Of a DNA stretch of 51,369 nucleotides, positions 22,913-31,498 are shown piece after piece. Numbering within the stretch: position 1 is the stretch's first letter; each line of letters starts with the position of its first letter. Origin of the DNA: JAITVB01 sp031553805 (lineage in GTDB: Bacteria > Bacteroidota > Bacteroidia > Bacteroidales > Rikenellaceae); contig JAVBLC010000016.1 of NCBI GenBank assembly GCA_031553805.1, forward strand, positions 1 through 51,369, written 5' to 3'. The translations under genes were made by a program, and so were the position numbers. The notes below the pieces were generated by a model, which worked only from the letters and a program-made list of their open reading frames with translations, did no database searches and was not told the DNA's origin.

Positions 22913-24352
22913 ATGAAAGAACTGAACAGAAAGAACGCCCCGGCGGCCAAACTCTATCCCGAACGTATCATCCAATTCGGCGAAGGCAATTTCCTGCGCG
23001 CATTTGTCGATTGGATCGTTTGGAATATGAACCAGAAGGCCGATTTCAATACCGGCGTCGTGGTCGTGCAGCCCATCGAAAACGGGATGGTCGACACGCT
23101 CAACGCCCAGGACGGCCTCTACCACCTCAACCTCCAGGGGATCGACAAGGGCCAGAAGGTCGACAGCATCCAGCTGATCGACACGATCACCCGCGGCCTG
23201 AACCCTTACAAGCAGTTCGACGAGTATCTGAAACTGGCTGAAAACCCCGACATGCGCTTCGTGATCTCGAACACGACCGAAGCGGGGATCGCTTTCGACC
23301 CGGCCTGCAAGCTGGACGACAAACCGGCCAAATCCTACCCTGGTAAACTGACCCAGCTGCTCTACCACCGTTTCAAAACATTTAAAGGTGCGGCCGACAA
23401 GGGCTTTATCATTCTGCCGTGTGAGTTGATTTTTCATAACGGGACGGAGCTGAAGAAATGTATCGAACAGTATATTGACCTGTGGAACCTGGGCGCCGAG
23501 TTCAAGGCGTGGTTCGAAAGCGCTTGCGGCGTGTACTGTACGCTCGTTGACCGCATCGTGCCGGGTTACCCCAAGGACACGATCAACGAAATCCTCGACA
23601 AGGTGCAGTTCGAAGACAAACTGGTGGTGAAAGCTGAAATCTTCCACCTGTGGGTGATCGAAGCGCCGCAGTCGGTGGCCGCCGAATTCCCGGCCGACAA
23701 GGCAGGGCTGAACGTGCTCTTCGTGCCGAGCGAAAAACCGTACCACGACCGCAAGGTGACCCTGCTCAACGGCCCGCACACCGTGCTCTCGCCCGTGGGC
23801 TACCTCTCGGGACTGAACACCGTGCGCGAGTGCGTCGAAGACCCGGTGATCGGAAAATTCGTACACCAGGCGATGTTCGGCGAACTGATGGAAACCCTTG
23901 ACCTGCCCAAGGCCGAACTCGAAGCGTTCGCCAACGACGTGCTCGACCGTTTCCGCAACCCGTTCGTAAAACACTTCGTGACGAGCATCATGCTCAACTC
24001 GTTCCCGAAATACAAGACCCGCGATTTGCCGGGGCTGAAAATTTACCTCGAACGCAAGGGCCAACTGCCTTCGGCGCTGGTGCTCGGCCTGGCCGGCATC
24101 ATCACCTATTATAAGGGCGGCAAGCGCGGCGCAGACGAAATCGTGCCCAACGACGACCCGAAGATCCTCGCCCTGCTGACCGAACTCTGGGGCAAGGGTT
24201 GCGTGGAGTGTGTAGCCAAAGGCGTGCTGGCGGCCGACTTTATCTGGGGCGAAGACCTCAATAACGTGCCGGGCCTGACCGATAAGCTGACCGGCTACCT
24301 GGCCTCGATCCAGGAAAAAGGTATGCTTGAAACCGTCAAGGGCATCCTCTAA
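22913..24352 (+). CDS. uxaB: Tagaturonate reductase (altronate oxidoreductase)
   Basis: Reduces D-tagaturonate to D-altronate with NADH. 479 residues of the mannitol-dehydrogenase/UxaB superfamily: IIQFGEGNFLRAFVDWIVWNMN near the N-terminus (nucleotide-binding region), RFVISNTTEAGI, FIILPCELIFHNGTELKKCI, NSFPKYKTRDLPGLK with the catalytic-type Lys region, and a helical C-terminal domain. Motifs fit UxaB better than mannonate oxidoreductase UxuB. Followed by a strong terminator and then uxaA in the same direction. Confidence 0.93.
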   Translation: MKELNRKNAPAAKLYPERIIQFGEGNFLRAFVDWIVWNMNQKADFNTGVVVVQPIENGMVDTLNAQDGLYHLNLQGIDKGQKVDSIQLIDTITRGLNPYKQFDEYLKLAENPDMRFVISNTTEAGIAFDPACKLDDKPAKSYPGKLTQLLYHRFKTFKGAADKGFIILPCELIFHNGTELKKCIEQYIDLWNLGAEFKAWFESACGVYCTLVDRIVPGYPKDTINEILDKVQFEDKLVVKAEIFHLWVIEAPQSVAAEFPADKAGLNVLFVPSEKPYHDRKVTLLNGPHTVLSPVGYLSGLNTVRECVEDPVIGKFVHQAMFGELMETLDLPKAELEAFANDVLDRFRNPFVKHFVTSIMLNSFPKYKTRDLPGLKIYLERKGQLPSALVLGLAGIITYYKGGKRGADEIVPNDDPKILALLTELWGKGCVECVAKGVLAADFIWGEDLNNVPGLTDKLTGYLASIQEKGMLETVKGIL

Positions 24353-24365
24353 CCACTGACCGTCG

Positions 24366-24405
24366 AACAGCTATTGCCGCCTCGCGTGGCAATAGCTGTT
24401 TTTTA
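24366..24405 (+). terminator. Terminator between uxaB and uxaA
   Basis: Perfect 13-base stem AACAGCTATTGCC (24366-24378) and GGCAATAGCTGTT (24388-24400) with a T-tract, inside a pathway gene pair only 78 bases apart. It should reduce or stop readthrough into uxaA. Confidence 0.85.
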
Positions 24406-24430
24406 TCCACTCACGTAAAAACACCGAAAA

Positions 24431-25921
24431 ATGACGACCAAATTCCTGAAAATAAATCCGGCCGACAATGTGGCCGTCGCCATCGTGGCCTTGCCCGCAG
24501 GCGAAAAGATGACCATCGAAGGCAGTGAAGTGACCCTGCTCGAGGAGGTTCCCGCAGGCCACAAATTCGCCCTCGCCGACCTGGCCCAGGGGCAGGACGT
24601 GATCAAATACGGTTACCCGATCGGCCACACGCTTAATGCCATCGCCAAGGGCGCCTGGGTCAACGAAAAGAACATCAAGACCAACCTCGAAGGGCTGCTT
24701 GACTATACCTACGAACCGAAACTCGAAGAGGTGCATTCCGATAAGAAAGGCATTACTTTCCAGGGCTACCGCCGCGCCAACGGCGAAGTGGGCATCCGTA
24801 ACGAGATCTGGGTAATCCCGACTGTGGGCTGCGTCAACGGCGTGATCAACGACCTGGCCGAAGAGCTCCGCAAGGAGACCGGCGGCAAAGGTGTGGATGC
24901 GATCGTGGCTTTCCCGCACAACTACGGTTGTTCGCAGTTGGGCGACGACCACGAGAACACACGAAAGATCCTGCGCGATATGGTGAAGCATCCCAATGCC
25001 GGCGGTGTGCTGGTGGTGGGTTTGGGTTGCGAAAACAACCAACCCGATGCGTTCCGTGAATTCCTGGGCGAATTTGATCCCGCGCGCGTGAAATTCATGG
25101 TCACCCAGCAAGTTCACGACGAACACGTCGAGGGGATGAAACTGCTCCGGGAAATCTATGCCGTGGCGTCGAAGGACGTGCGCACCGAAGTGCCCATTTC
25201 CGAACTGAAAGTCGGCCTCAAGTGCGGTGGTTCCGACGGTTTTTCAGGGATCACCGCCAACCCGCTGCTGGGCGTTTTCTCGGACTTCCTGATCGCCAAC
25301 GGCGGCTCGTCGATCCTGACCGAGGTGCCTGAGATGTTCGGCGCCGAAACCATTTTGATGAACCGTTGCGTCGACCGTCCGACGTTCGACAAAACCGTCC
25401 ACCTGATCAACGATTTTAAAGAGTACTTCACGAAGCTCAACCAGCCGATCTACGAAAATCCGTCGCCGGGTAACAAGGCGGGCGGAATTTCGACCCTCGA
25501 AGAAAAATCGTTGGGTTGTACCCAGAAGTGCGGCAAGGCGGTGGTGCTCGACGTGCTGATGTATGCCGACCGGATCAAGACCAAGGGACTGAGCCTGTTG
25601 AGTTCGCCGGGCAACGACCTGGTGGCGGCGTCGGCGCTGGCGGCCGCCGGTTGCCAGATCGTGCTTTTCACCACAGGACGCGGCACGCCGTTCGGTACGT
25701 TCGTGCCCACGATGAAAATTTCGACCAACTCGGCCCTCTACAAAAACAAACCGAATTGGATCGACTTCAACGCCGGGGTGATCGTCGAAGACAAGACGAT
25801 CGAGGAAACCTGCGACAAATTTATTGAATATGTCCTCAAGGTAGCCAGCGGCGAGTGGGTGAACAACGAAAAGAACAACTATAGAGAGGTCGCCATCTTC
25901 AAAACCGGTATCACTCTTTAG
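24431..25921 (+). CDS. uxaA: Altronate dehydratase
   Basis: Dehydrates D-altronate to 2-keto-3-deoxygluconate. 496 residues: an N-terminal SAF domain, about 1-95 (NVAVAIVALPAGEKM, VPAGHKFALADLAQGQDVIKYGYPIG), then the catalytic UxaA domain, about 105-490 (GYRRANGEVGIRNEIWVIPTVGCVN, FPHNYGCSQLGDDHENT, GLGCENNQPD, LKCGGSDGFSGITANPLLG, EKSLGCTQKCGKA). Both domains are fused, as in the common bacterial form. Conserved cysteines suggest metal or cluster binding. The preceding terminator suggests separate or attenuated expression relative to uxaB; I see no good promoter in the 26 bases that follow it. Confidence 0.96.
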   Translation: MTTKFLKINPADNVAVAIVALPAGEKMTIEGSEVTLLEEVPAGHKFALADLAQGQDVIKYGYPIGHTLNAIAKGAWVNEKNIKTNLEGLLDYTYEPKLEEVHSDKKGITFQGYRRANGEVGIRNEIWVIPTVGCVNGVINDLAEELRKETGGKGVDAIVAFPHNYGCSQLGDDHENTRKILRDMVKHPNAGGVLVVGLGCENNQPDAFREFLGEFDPARVKFMVTQQVHDEHVEGMKLLREIYAVASKDVRTEVPISELKVGLKCGGSDGFSGITANPLLGVFSDFLIANGGSSILTEVPEMFGAETILMNRCVDRPTFDKTVHLINDFKEYFTKLNQPIYENPSPGNKAGGISTLEEKSLGCTQKCGKAVVLDVLMYADRIKTKGLSLLSSPGNDLVAASALAAAGCQIVLFTTGRGTPFGTFVPTMKISTNSALYKNKPNWIDFNAGVIVEDKTIEETCDKFIEYVLKVASGEWVNNEKNNYREVAIFKTGITL

Positions 25922-25923
25922 TT

Positions 25924-26043
25924 GGCTGCGCGTATGGCAGGCCATCTTTGAAAGATCCTTCCGACTTTCCGTCTTCACGTACTAAAGTACGCTGCGGGTG
26001 AAAGCCGAAAGGATCTTCCAAACCTGCCCCACCCTCCGCACAC
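25924..26043. repeat. Long palindromic intergenic repeat, family C copy 1
   Basis: About 120 bases that fold on a centre CGTACT-AA-AGTACG. Arms around it (GATCCTTCC...CTTTCC and GAAAGCCGAAAGGATC) pair with a few mismatches. A second copy with the same layout lies at 42377-42497. Directly follows the uxaA stop. Confidence 0.7.
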
Positions 26044-26151
26044 CCGGGTGGATAGTGCGCTCCGGCTCGGAATTATTGTAGTGCTTCGTCTGTTCCAGGC
26101 TGGGCTACAGGGGCTGCGCCGACGCGGGCCGAAGGCCTGCGTATCCGCCTA

Positions 26152-26269
26152 TAAGAAAAATGCGTTAAGAAAATTGTTGGAAAAAGCGTAAGCGGAGTCC
26201 TCTGTTTGAGCCCGCAGGGCGAGTTGTGGACGCAGCAGCTTTTTCCAACAATTTTTAGTGTTTTTCTTA
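26152..26269. repeat. Palindromic intergenic repeat with perfect 18-base arms, family D
   Basis: Arms AAAATTGTTGGAAAAAGC (26170-26187) and the exact complement (26238-26255), with outer arms TAAGAAAAA (26152-26160) and TTTTTCTTA (26261-26269). The 50-base centre contains GAGTCCTCTGTTTGAGC, which I associate with repeats common in Bacteroidales genomes (from memory). No gene is visible in the 607-base gap at 25922-26528. Confidence 0.7.
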
Positions 26270-26288
26270 AAGCGGTGAGTTTTCTTTG

Positions 26289-26323
26289 CTTACTTTCTTT
26301 TGATAGTAGCAAAAGAAAGTAAG
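26289..26323. repeat. Perfect 14-base hairpin in the uxaA-GH51 gap
   Basis: CTTACTTTCTTTTG (26289-26302) and CAAAAGAAAGTAAG (26310-26323) with a 7-base loop. Of the type often seen in Bacteroidota intergenic repeats. Further downstream, CCCGCCTATAGGGCGGG (about 26390-26408) and ACTTGC-ATTTA-GCAAGT are smaller hairpins. Confidence 0.65.
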
Positions 26324-26528
26324 ACGAAGTAAAGGCGGAATTCCGAGTGCGGGAACCCACCTTTGGGTGTCAGCCAACCGAGATTGCTGCCCGCCTATAG
26401 GGCGGGAACTTGCATTTAGCAAGTAAGGCGGGCGAGTTCACCGGCCAATAGGGAGGTAACAAAAGAAAGCGGGGTGCAGTCCTGCAAAAAGTCGAAAACG
26501 ACAGACCAGAACCTAACCAAAATAACTT

Positions 26529-28478
26529 ATGAAGAAACTCTTCTTAAGCCTAACGGCCTTGGCGGCGGCTACCACGCTGACCGCCAGGTCTTATGACCTG
26601 TCGGTCGACGCCGGCCGGCCCGGCGCGTCGATCGCCCCGACGATGTACGGCATCTTTTTCGAAGACATCAACTACGGCGCCGACGGCGGCCTCTACGCTG
26701 AACTGGTCAAAAACCGCTCGTTCGAGTTTCCGCAAGCCTTGATGGGCTGGAACATTTTCGGCAACGTTGAAGTTCGTAGCGACAGTCCCGCATTCGACCG
26801 CAACCCCCACTACGTGCGCCTGGGCTCGTCGGGCCACCCCCACAAACATACCGGCCTCGACAACGAAGGTTTTTTCGGCATAGGGATCGAGGCGGCCAAA
26901 ACATACCGCTTTTCGGTGTGGGCCCGTAGCCCGCAAGCCACCCCGCAAACAATCCGTATCGAACTGGTAGACGGTAACAACGATCCGTTTGTGAAGCAAG
27001 AATTGGCAGTCACCGGTGCCGATTGGAAGAAATACGAAGTGATTCTTACGGCTCCGAAAGAAGAGGCCAACGCCCGCCTGCGGATTTTCCTGACCTCTTC
27101 CGGCAGCCTCGATATGGACCACATTTCGTTGTTCCCCACCGACACCTGGATGGGGCACGAGAATGGCCTGCGCCGCGACCTGGCTCAGGCACTCTATGAC
27201 CTGCGGCCGGGTGTGTTTCGTTTTCCGGGCGGTTGCATCGTCGAGGGCACTGACCTCGACACCCGCTATAATTGGAAAAATTCGGTCGGTCCGGTCGAAA
27301 ATCGCCCGCTCAACGAAAACCGCTGGCACTACACGTTTGCACACCGCTTTTTTCCTGATTATTTCCAATCTTACGGGTTGGGGTTCTATGAGTTTTTCCT
27401 GTTGTCGGAAGAGATCGGGGCCGAGCCGTTGCCGATCGTGAGCTGCGGACTGGCGTGCCAGTTCCAGAACGGCGATCCCGGCGCCCATGTGGCGGTCGTC
27501 GACCTGCAGCCCTACATCCAGGACGCTCTCGATTTGATCGAGTTTGCCAACGGCCCGGCGACGAGTACCTGGGGACGGGTGCGGGCCGAGATGGGCCACC
27601 CCGCGCCGTTCAACCTCAAATTCATCGGCGTCGGCAACGAACAATGGGGCCCGGAATACCCCGAACGCCTGGCCGAATTCACGGCCGCCATCCGCAAAGC
27701 TTACCCCGCGATCGAGATCGTGGGCAGCTCGGGGCCCAGCTCCGAGGGCGAACAGTTCGACTACCTGTGGCCCGAAATGAAGCGTTTGAAGGTCGATCTG
27801 GTCGACGAACACTACTATCGCCCGGCGCAATGGTTTTTGAACCAGGCGACACGCTACGACAATTACGACCGGACAGGGCCGAAAGTCTTTGCCGGCGAAT
27901 ACGCCTGCCACCTGCCCAGCCGTAAGAACAATTTCGAGTCGGCCCTGTGCGAAGCCGCGTTTATGACCGGCCTCGAACGCAACGCCGACGTGGTGCGCAT
28001 GGCGACCTACGCTCCGCTGTTCGCCCACGTCGACGGGTGGCAGTGGCGGCCCGACCTGATCTGGTTCGATAATCTGCGCACGGTGCGCACGCCCAACTAT
28101 TACGTGCAACAGCTGTATGGACACAACCCCGGCACGAACGTGGTGTCGCTCACAGCCAACGGAACCCCTCTGACAGGTCAGGACGGCCTTTACGCCAGCG
28201 CCGTGATCGACACTAAAAAGAAGGAAGTCATTGTCAAACTGGTCAATATGTCAGCCGAACCGTTGCCGATCCGACTTGCCGTTGCGGGCTTGGACAAAAA
28301 GGCAATCCTGCAACCGCTGGCCGAGGTGACCGAACTGGTTGCGCCGAAAGAAACGGAAAATACGATTGAGCGTCCCGATGCGGTCGTTCCGCAACACACC
28401 AGCCTGCACCTCGAGGGGAACGTGCTGCAAACCACGGCTGCAGCCGAATCGTTCCGGATGATCGTCTTCAGATACTGA
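26529..28478 (+). CDS. GH51 alpha-L-arabinofuranosidase, secreted
   Basis: 649 residues. Signal peptide about 1-19 (FLSLTALAAATTLTA). Residues about 25-70 carry the GH51 opening (SIAPTMYGIFFEDINYGADGG), about 70-200 a CBM4-like beta-sandwich insert (YRFSVWARS...DMDHISLFP), then the catalytic barrel with FRFPGGCIVEG, acid/base Glu371 in GVGNEQWGPEY and nucleophile Glu457 in KVFAGEYACH. A C-terminal beta domain follows. It removes arabinofuranosyl side chains from arabinan or arabinoxylan, which suits the nearby pectin esterase and galacturonate genes. Monocistronic, with a strong terminator; the 607-base upstream gap is full of repeats and I see no clear promoter. Confidence 0.95.
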   Translation: MKKLFLSLTALAAATTLTARSYDLSVDAGRPGASIAPTMYGIFFEDINYGADGGLYAELVKNRSFEFPQALMGWNIFGNVEVRSDSPAFDRNPHYVRLGSSGHPHKHTGLDNEGFFGIGIEAAKTYRFSVWARSPQATPQTIRIELVDGNNDPFVKQELAVTGADWKKYEVILTAPKEEANARLRIFLTSSGSLDMDHISLFPTDTWMGHENGLRRDLAQALYDLRPGVFRFPGGCIVEGTDLDTRYNWKNSVGPVENRPLNENRWHYTFAHRFFPDYFQSYGLGFYEFFLLSEEIGAEPLPIVSCGLACQFQNGDPGAHVAVVDLQPYIQDALDLIEFANGPATSTWGRVRAEMGHPAPFNLKFIGVGNEQWGPEYPERLAEFTAAIRKAYPAIEIVGSSGPSSEGEQFDYLWPEMKRLKVDLVDEHYYRPAQWFLNQATRYDNYDRTGPKVFAGEYACHLPSRKNNFESALCEAAFMTGLERNADVVRMATYAPLFAHVDGWQWRPDLIWFDNLRTVRTPNYYVQQLYGHNPGTNVVSLTANGTPLTGQDGLYASAVIDTKKKEVIVKLVNMSAEPLPIRLAVAGLDKKAILQPLAEVTELVAPKETENTIERPDAVVPQHTSLHLEGNVLQTTAAAESFRMIVFRY

Positions 28479-28491
28479 TCCTTACCCCGTA

Positions 28492-28525
28492 AAAAAGGCG
28501 GTTGTCATCCGACAACCGCCTTTTT
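28492..28525. terminator. Bidirectional terminator after the GH51 gene
   Basis: Perfect 15-base stem AAAAAGGCGGTTGTC (28492-28506), loop ATCC, complement at 28511-28525. Serves the GH51 gene and probably the convergent PPOX gene. Confidence 0.88.
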
Positions 28526-28577
28526 CATATGGTTTACCCAAGTCCGCCTCATTGGCAGCGACCAGGGGGGTAGGGGG

Positions 28578-29066
28578 TCAACGTTTACATTTTGCCGTGA
28601 TGTGCTCGATTCGCAAGGTGAAAGTTTGTGTGCGGTGAAACGACCGTTCCATATACGTTTCGCCCAACGTTTTGTGGTCGGGGCAGTATTTGGCGACCAG
28701 TTTGCGCAGGGCGGTGCGCCGCTCTTCGTCGGTCGGGTCGAGGTCGGCCGTGCCGAAAACGATCACGCTTTCATAAAGTGTGGTGAACTTCTCGGGTTGG
28801 GTTGTGACGCCCCCCACCACACAGAACGATACCCGCGGGTTACGCGTCAGGCAGTCGAGCTTTTCGCCTTCGGGAGCGCAATGGAAATAAAGCGTGTTTT
28901 TCTCGCGGTCATACGCATAGCTGATCGGAATGCCATAGGCGTATCCGTTGTTCTCTTCGCCCAGGCTCAGAAAACCGTATAAGCTGTTTTCGAGCAGGTC
29001 GAGGGCGCGGGCGTCATCCAGCAGGCGGTCTTGCCGGCGCACGGGGGGAAATGTCTGATCTTTCAT
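28578..29066 (-). CDS. Pyridoxamine 5'-phosphate oxidase-like flavoprotein (Nim-like)
   Basis: 162 residues from the ATG at 29066 (MKDQTFPPVRRQDRLL); an upstream in-frame ATG at 29102 would add 12 hydrophobic residues with no support. The split-barrel FMN-binding fold is indicated by GFLSLGEENNGYAYGIPISYAYD, LYFHCAPEGEKLDCL, RVSFCVVGG, and YESVIVFGTADL. This is the NimA-like branch of the PPOX superfamily, some members of which reduce nitroimidazoles; resistance cannot be concluded from the sequence. Monocistronic. Confidence 0.85.
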   Translation of the reverse strand: MKDQTFPPVRRQDRLLDDARALDLLENSLYGFLSLGEENNGYAYGIPISYAYDREKNTLYFHCAPEGEKLDCLTRNPRVSFCVVGGVTTQPEKFTTLYESVIVFGTADLDPTDEERRTALRKLVAKYCPDHKTLGETYMERSFHRTQTFTLRIEHITAKCKR

Positions 29067-29127
29067 GTCAAAAAAGAATAATCCACAAGATACTAAAAAC
29101 ACCTCTCTTCATCACGTCTTGAGGACG

Positions 29128-29170
29128 AAAAAGCGAGGCGTTGCAATGAACTTCCATTGCAACGCCTCGC
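29128..29170 (-). terminator. Terminator of tRNA-Arg
   Basis: Perfect 16-base stem GCGAGGCGTTGCAATG (29133-29148) with its complement (29155-29170), followed on the minus strand by TTTTTCG. It closes the transcript that runs through fabH and tRNA-Arg. Confidence 0.85.
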
Positions 29171-29175
29171 CTGTG

Positions 29176-29247
29176 TGGTCCCACCGTGACTCGAACACGG
29201 ATTTAAAGTTTAGGAAACTTCCGTTCTATCCCTTGAACTATGGGACC
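29176..29247 (-). tRNA. tRNA-Arg (anticodon CCT)
   Basis: 72 bases. Acceptor GGTCCCA/TGGGACC with A at 73, anticodon loop TCCTAAA (CCT), T-arm GTGTTCGAGTCAC. It lies 73 bases after the fabH stop on the same strand with no TAnnTTTG box between, so it may be cotranscribed with the plsX-fabH operon. Confidence 0.93.
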
Positions 29248-29320
29248 TCCGTTTTTGCGGAGAACTATCAGAAAAGCCCCATCCTTCCGTGCCGGTCATT
29301 CCAAGCCGTGCCTGCCGGGC

Positions 29321-30331
29321 CTATTTCGAGAAACTATCGCCGTCGTAAGCCCACTTCAGATAAACTGCTCCCCAGGTAAATCCGCCGCCGAAAGCCGCCA
29401 GGATCAGGTTGTCGCCCTTCTTGAGCCGTTGTTCATAGTCCCACAGGCACAGGGGCAGCGTAGCTGCCGTCGTGTTGCCGAACTTGTCGATATTGATCAT
29501 GCACTTGTCTTCGGGCAGCCCCATGCGGTTGGCGGTAGCGCTGATGATCCGCAGGTTGGCCTGGTGCGGGACCAGGTAGCGGATGTCGTCCGGTGTGAGG
29601 TTGTTGCGTTCCATCAGTTCCACCGACGTATCGCCCATATGCGAGACGGCTGCTTTGAAGACCGTCTTGCCGTCCTGGTGGATGGTGTGCCAGCGGTTTT
29701 CTACCGTTTCGTGGGTGGCCGGATAAGCCGATCCCCCCGCTTTCATGTAGAGGTGGGGAGCGCCTCCGCCGTCGGAGTGGAGGATGGCGTCCAACACGCC
29801 CAGCCCTTCGGTATTGGCTTCGAGCATCACTGCGCCCGCGCCGTCGCCGAAAATAGGACAGGTGTTGCGGTCGGTATAGTCGACGATCGACGACATTTTG
29901 TCGGCCCCGACGACGATTACTTTCTTATATGTCTGTGTTTCAATGTACTTTGATGCTGTCCACAGCGCGAACAGGAAGCCGCTGCAAGCTGCCGACACGT
30001 CAAATCCGAACGCGTTCATCATTCCTGACCGGTAGCAGATCAGGTTGGCGGTCGAGGGAAAGAACATATCGGGGGTTACAGTAGCGCAAATCACCAGGTC
30101 GACATCCATCGGGTCGGTGCCGGTTTTTTCGAGCAGGTCCTTCACGGCGTGTTCGCCGAGGTAGGAAGTGCCGAGCCCTTCGCCCTTGAGGATATGGCGG
30201 GTTTTGATCCCGATGCGGGTCATGATCCATTCGTCGGACGTGTCGACCATCCGGCTCAACTCCTCGTTGTCAAGGATGTAGTCCGGGAGGTATCCCCCGA
30301 CGCCGGTGATTGCTGCGGTTACTTTTCCCAT
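29321..30331 (-). CDS. fabH: Beta-ketoacyl-ACP synthase III
   Basis: Starts fatty-acid synthesis by condensing acetyl-CoA (or a branched acyl-CoA) with malonyl-ACP. 336 residues; the catalytic triad is visible as Cys116 (SAACSGF), His256 (LVPHQANLR) and Asn286 (FGNTTAA). TSDEWIMTRIGIKTRHI near the N-terminus is typical. Its ATG overlaps the plsX stop by one base (TAATG), so the two are translationally coupled. Last protein gene of the DUF177-rpmF-plsX-fabH operon. Confidence 0.96.
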   Translation of the reverse strand: MGKVTAAITGVGGYLPDYILDNEELSRMVDTSDEWIMTRIGIKTRHILKGEGLGTSYLGEHAVKDLLEKTGTDPMDVDLVICATVTPDMFFPSTANLICYRSGMMNAFGFDVSAACSGFLFALWTASKYIETQTYKKVIVVGADKMSSIVDYTDRNTCPIFGDGAGAVMLEANTEGLGVLDAILHSDGGGAPHLYMKAGGSAYPATHETVENRWHTIHQDGKTVFKAAVSHMGDTSVELMERNNLTPDDIRYLVPHQANLRIISATANRMGLPEDKCMINIDKFGNTTAATLPLCLWDYEQRLKKGDNLILAAFGGGFTWGAVYLKWAYDGDSFSK

Positions 30332-31272
30332 TATTTAAATGCCTCTTTGAATTTTTCTACCAGTCCTACCTCAACGGCTTTTTCCGTTTGGAGGACCATG
30401 TTTTTAATCGCTTCGGGGCTTGAGCAGCCGTGGCCGATAACCACCGCCGCGTTGATGCCCAGCACGGGTGTCCCGCCGACTTTTTCGTAGTTCAGCGCGT
30501 CGAAAAAAGGCGAGGAGAGCCCCTGGCGCTGCGACAGCCCATAAAACCCTTCGGCCATCTTGAGGATGGTGTTGCCCGTGAAGCCGTCGCACACGATCAC
30601 ATCGGCGATCGAGTCATCAAACAGGTGTTTGGCTTCGACGTTGCCCACGAAATCAAACTCGGTCGAACCGTCCATACTTTCGTAGGCGGCTTTGGTAGCC
30701 AAATTGCCTTTTTCCTTTTCTTCACCGATGTTGAGCAGGCCCACCCGGGGGTGGTCGACGCCCATCATCGCGTTGGCGTAAAGGTTACCGAGTTTTGCGT
30801 ACTGGTACAACACGTCGGGTTTGCAGTCCACGTTCAGGCCCACGTCCAACAACAACGCACCGCGGCTCGATTCGGTCGGTACCACGGTGGAGATGGCGGG
30901 GCGGATCACCCCTTCGATCTGTTTGACGCTGTACATACACCCGACCATCATGGCACCGGTGCTGCCGGCGCTAGCAAATCCCTGGATCTTTCCGGCTTTG
31001 AGCCATGAAAATCCGACGGAAATGCTCGAATCGGGTTTCTTGACGAACGTCTGGGCCGGGTTTTCGCCCATTTCGATCGTCTGGGTGGTGTGAACGATTT
31101 CGAAGGTCTCGACAGGGCACTCTTCGCGCTCCAGAATGGAGATGATCTGCGCCTGATCGCCAAAAAGAACGATCTTGGTTTCGGGCATCGTCTGCCCGGC
31201 TGCCAGAATGGCGCCCAATACAACCGATTCGGGGGCGAAATCGCCGCCCATCGCATCCAATCCTATCTTCAT
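30331..31272 (-). CDS. plsX: Phosphate acyltransferase PlsX
   Basis: Converts acyl-ACP to acyl phosphate for phospholipid synthesis. 313 residues with the family start MKIGLDAMGGDFAPESVVLGA, SAGSTGAMMVG, RPAISTVVPT, LLDVGLNVDCKPDVLYQYA, PRVGLLNIGEEKEKGN, and VCDGFTGNTILKMAEG. Standard operon position between rpmF and fabH. Confident. Confidence 0.97.
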   Translation of the reverse strand: MKIGLDAMGGDFAPESVVLGAILAAGQTMPETKIVLFGDQAQIISILEREECPVETFEIVHTTQTIEMGENPAQTFVKKPDSSISVGFSWLKAGKIQGFASAGSTGAMMVGCMYSVKQIEGVIRPAISTVVPTESSRGALLLDVGLNVDCKPDVLYQYAKLGNLYANAMMGVDHPRVGLLNIGEEKEKGNLATKAAYESMDGSTEFDFVGNVEAKHLFDDSIADVIVCDGFTGNTILKMAEGFYGLSQRQGLSSPFFDALNYEKVGGTPVLGINAAVVIGHGCSSPEAIKNMVLQTEKAVEVGLVEKFKEAFK

Positions 31273-31306
31273 CTGACCTTACTTAGCGTGTACACTGGGC
31301 GGGAAA

Positions 31307-31489
31307 CTATTCCGCCTTTTTCTCTACGGCCTGTTTGCCACGGTAGAAGCCGCACTCCGGGCAAACCCGGTGGTAGAGCGTTGCTGTGCCGCAGTTCGAG
31401 CAGGTAGACAGAGTAGGTACTTCCGCTTTGTAGTGAGTTCTTCTTTTGTCCCGACGGGTCTTCGAGACCTTGTGTTTAGGATGTGCCAT
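31307..31489 (-). CDS. rpmF: 50S ribosomal protein L32
   Basis: 60 residues: MAHPKHKVSKTRRDKRRTHY at the start and a zinc ribbon made by CSNCG and CPECG. Normal length and position, 9 bases after the DUF177 gene, a widely conserved pairing. Confidence 0.98.
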   Translation of the reverse strand: MAHPKHKVSKTRRDKRRTHYKAEVPTLSTCSNCGTATLYHRVCPECGFYRGKQAVEKKAE

Positions 31490-31498
31490 TTTTCGTAA

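Noticed and set aside
28578..29066. Calling the PPOX-like gene a nitroimidazole-resistance (nim) gene
   Set aside because: The family is broad; fold and motifs alone do not show drug reduction.
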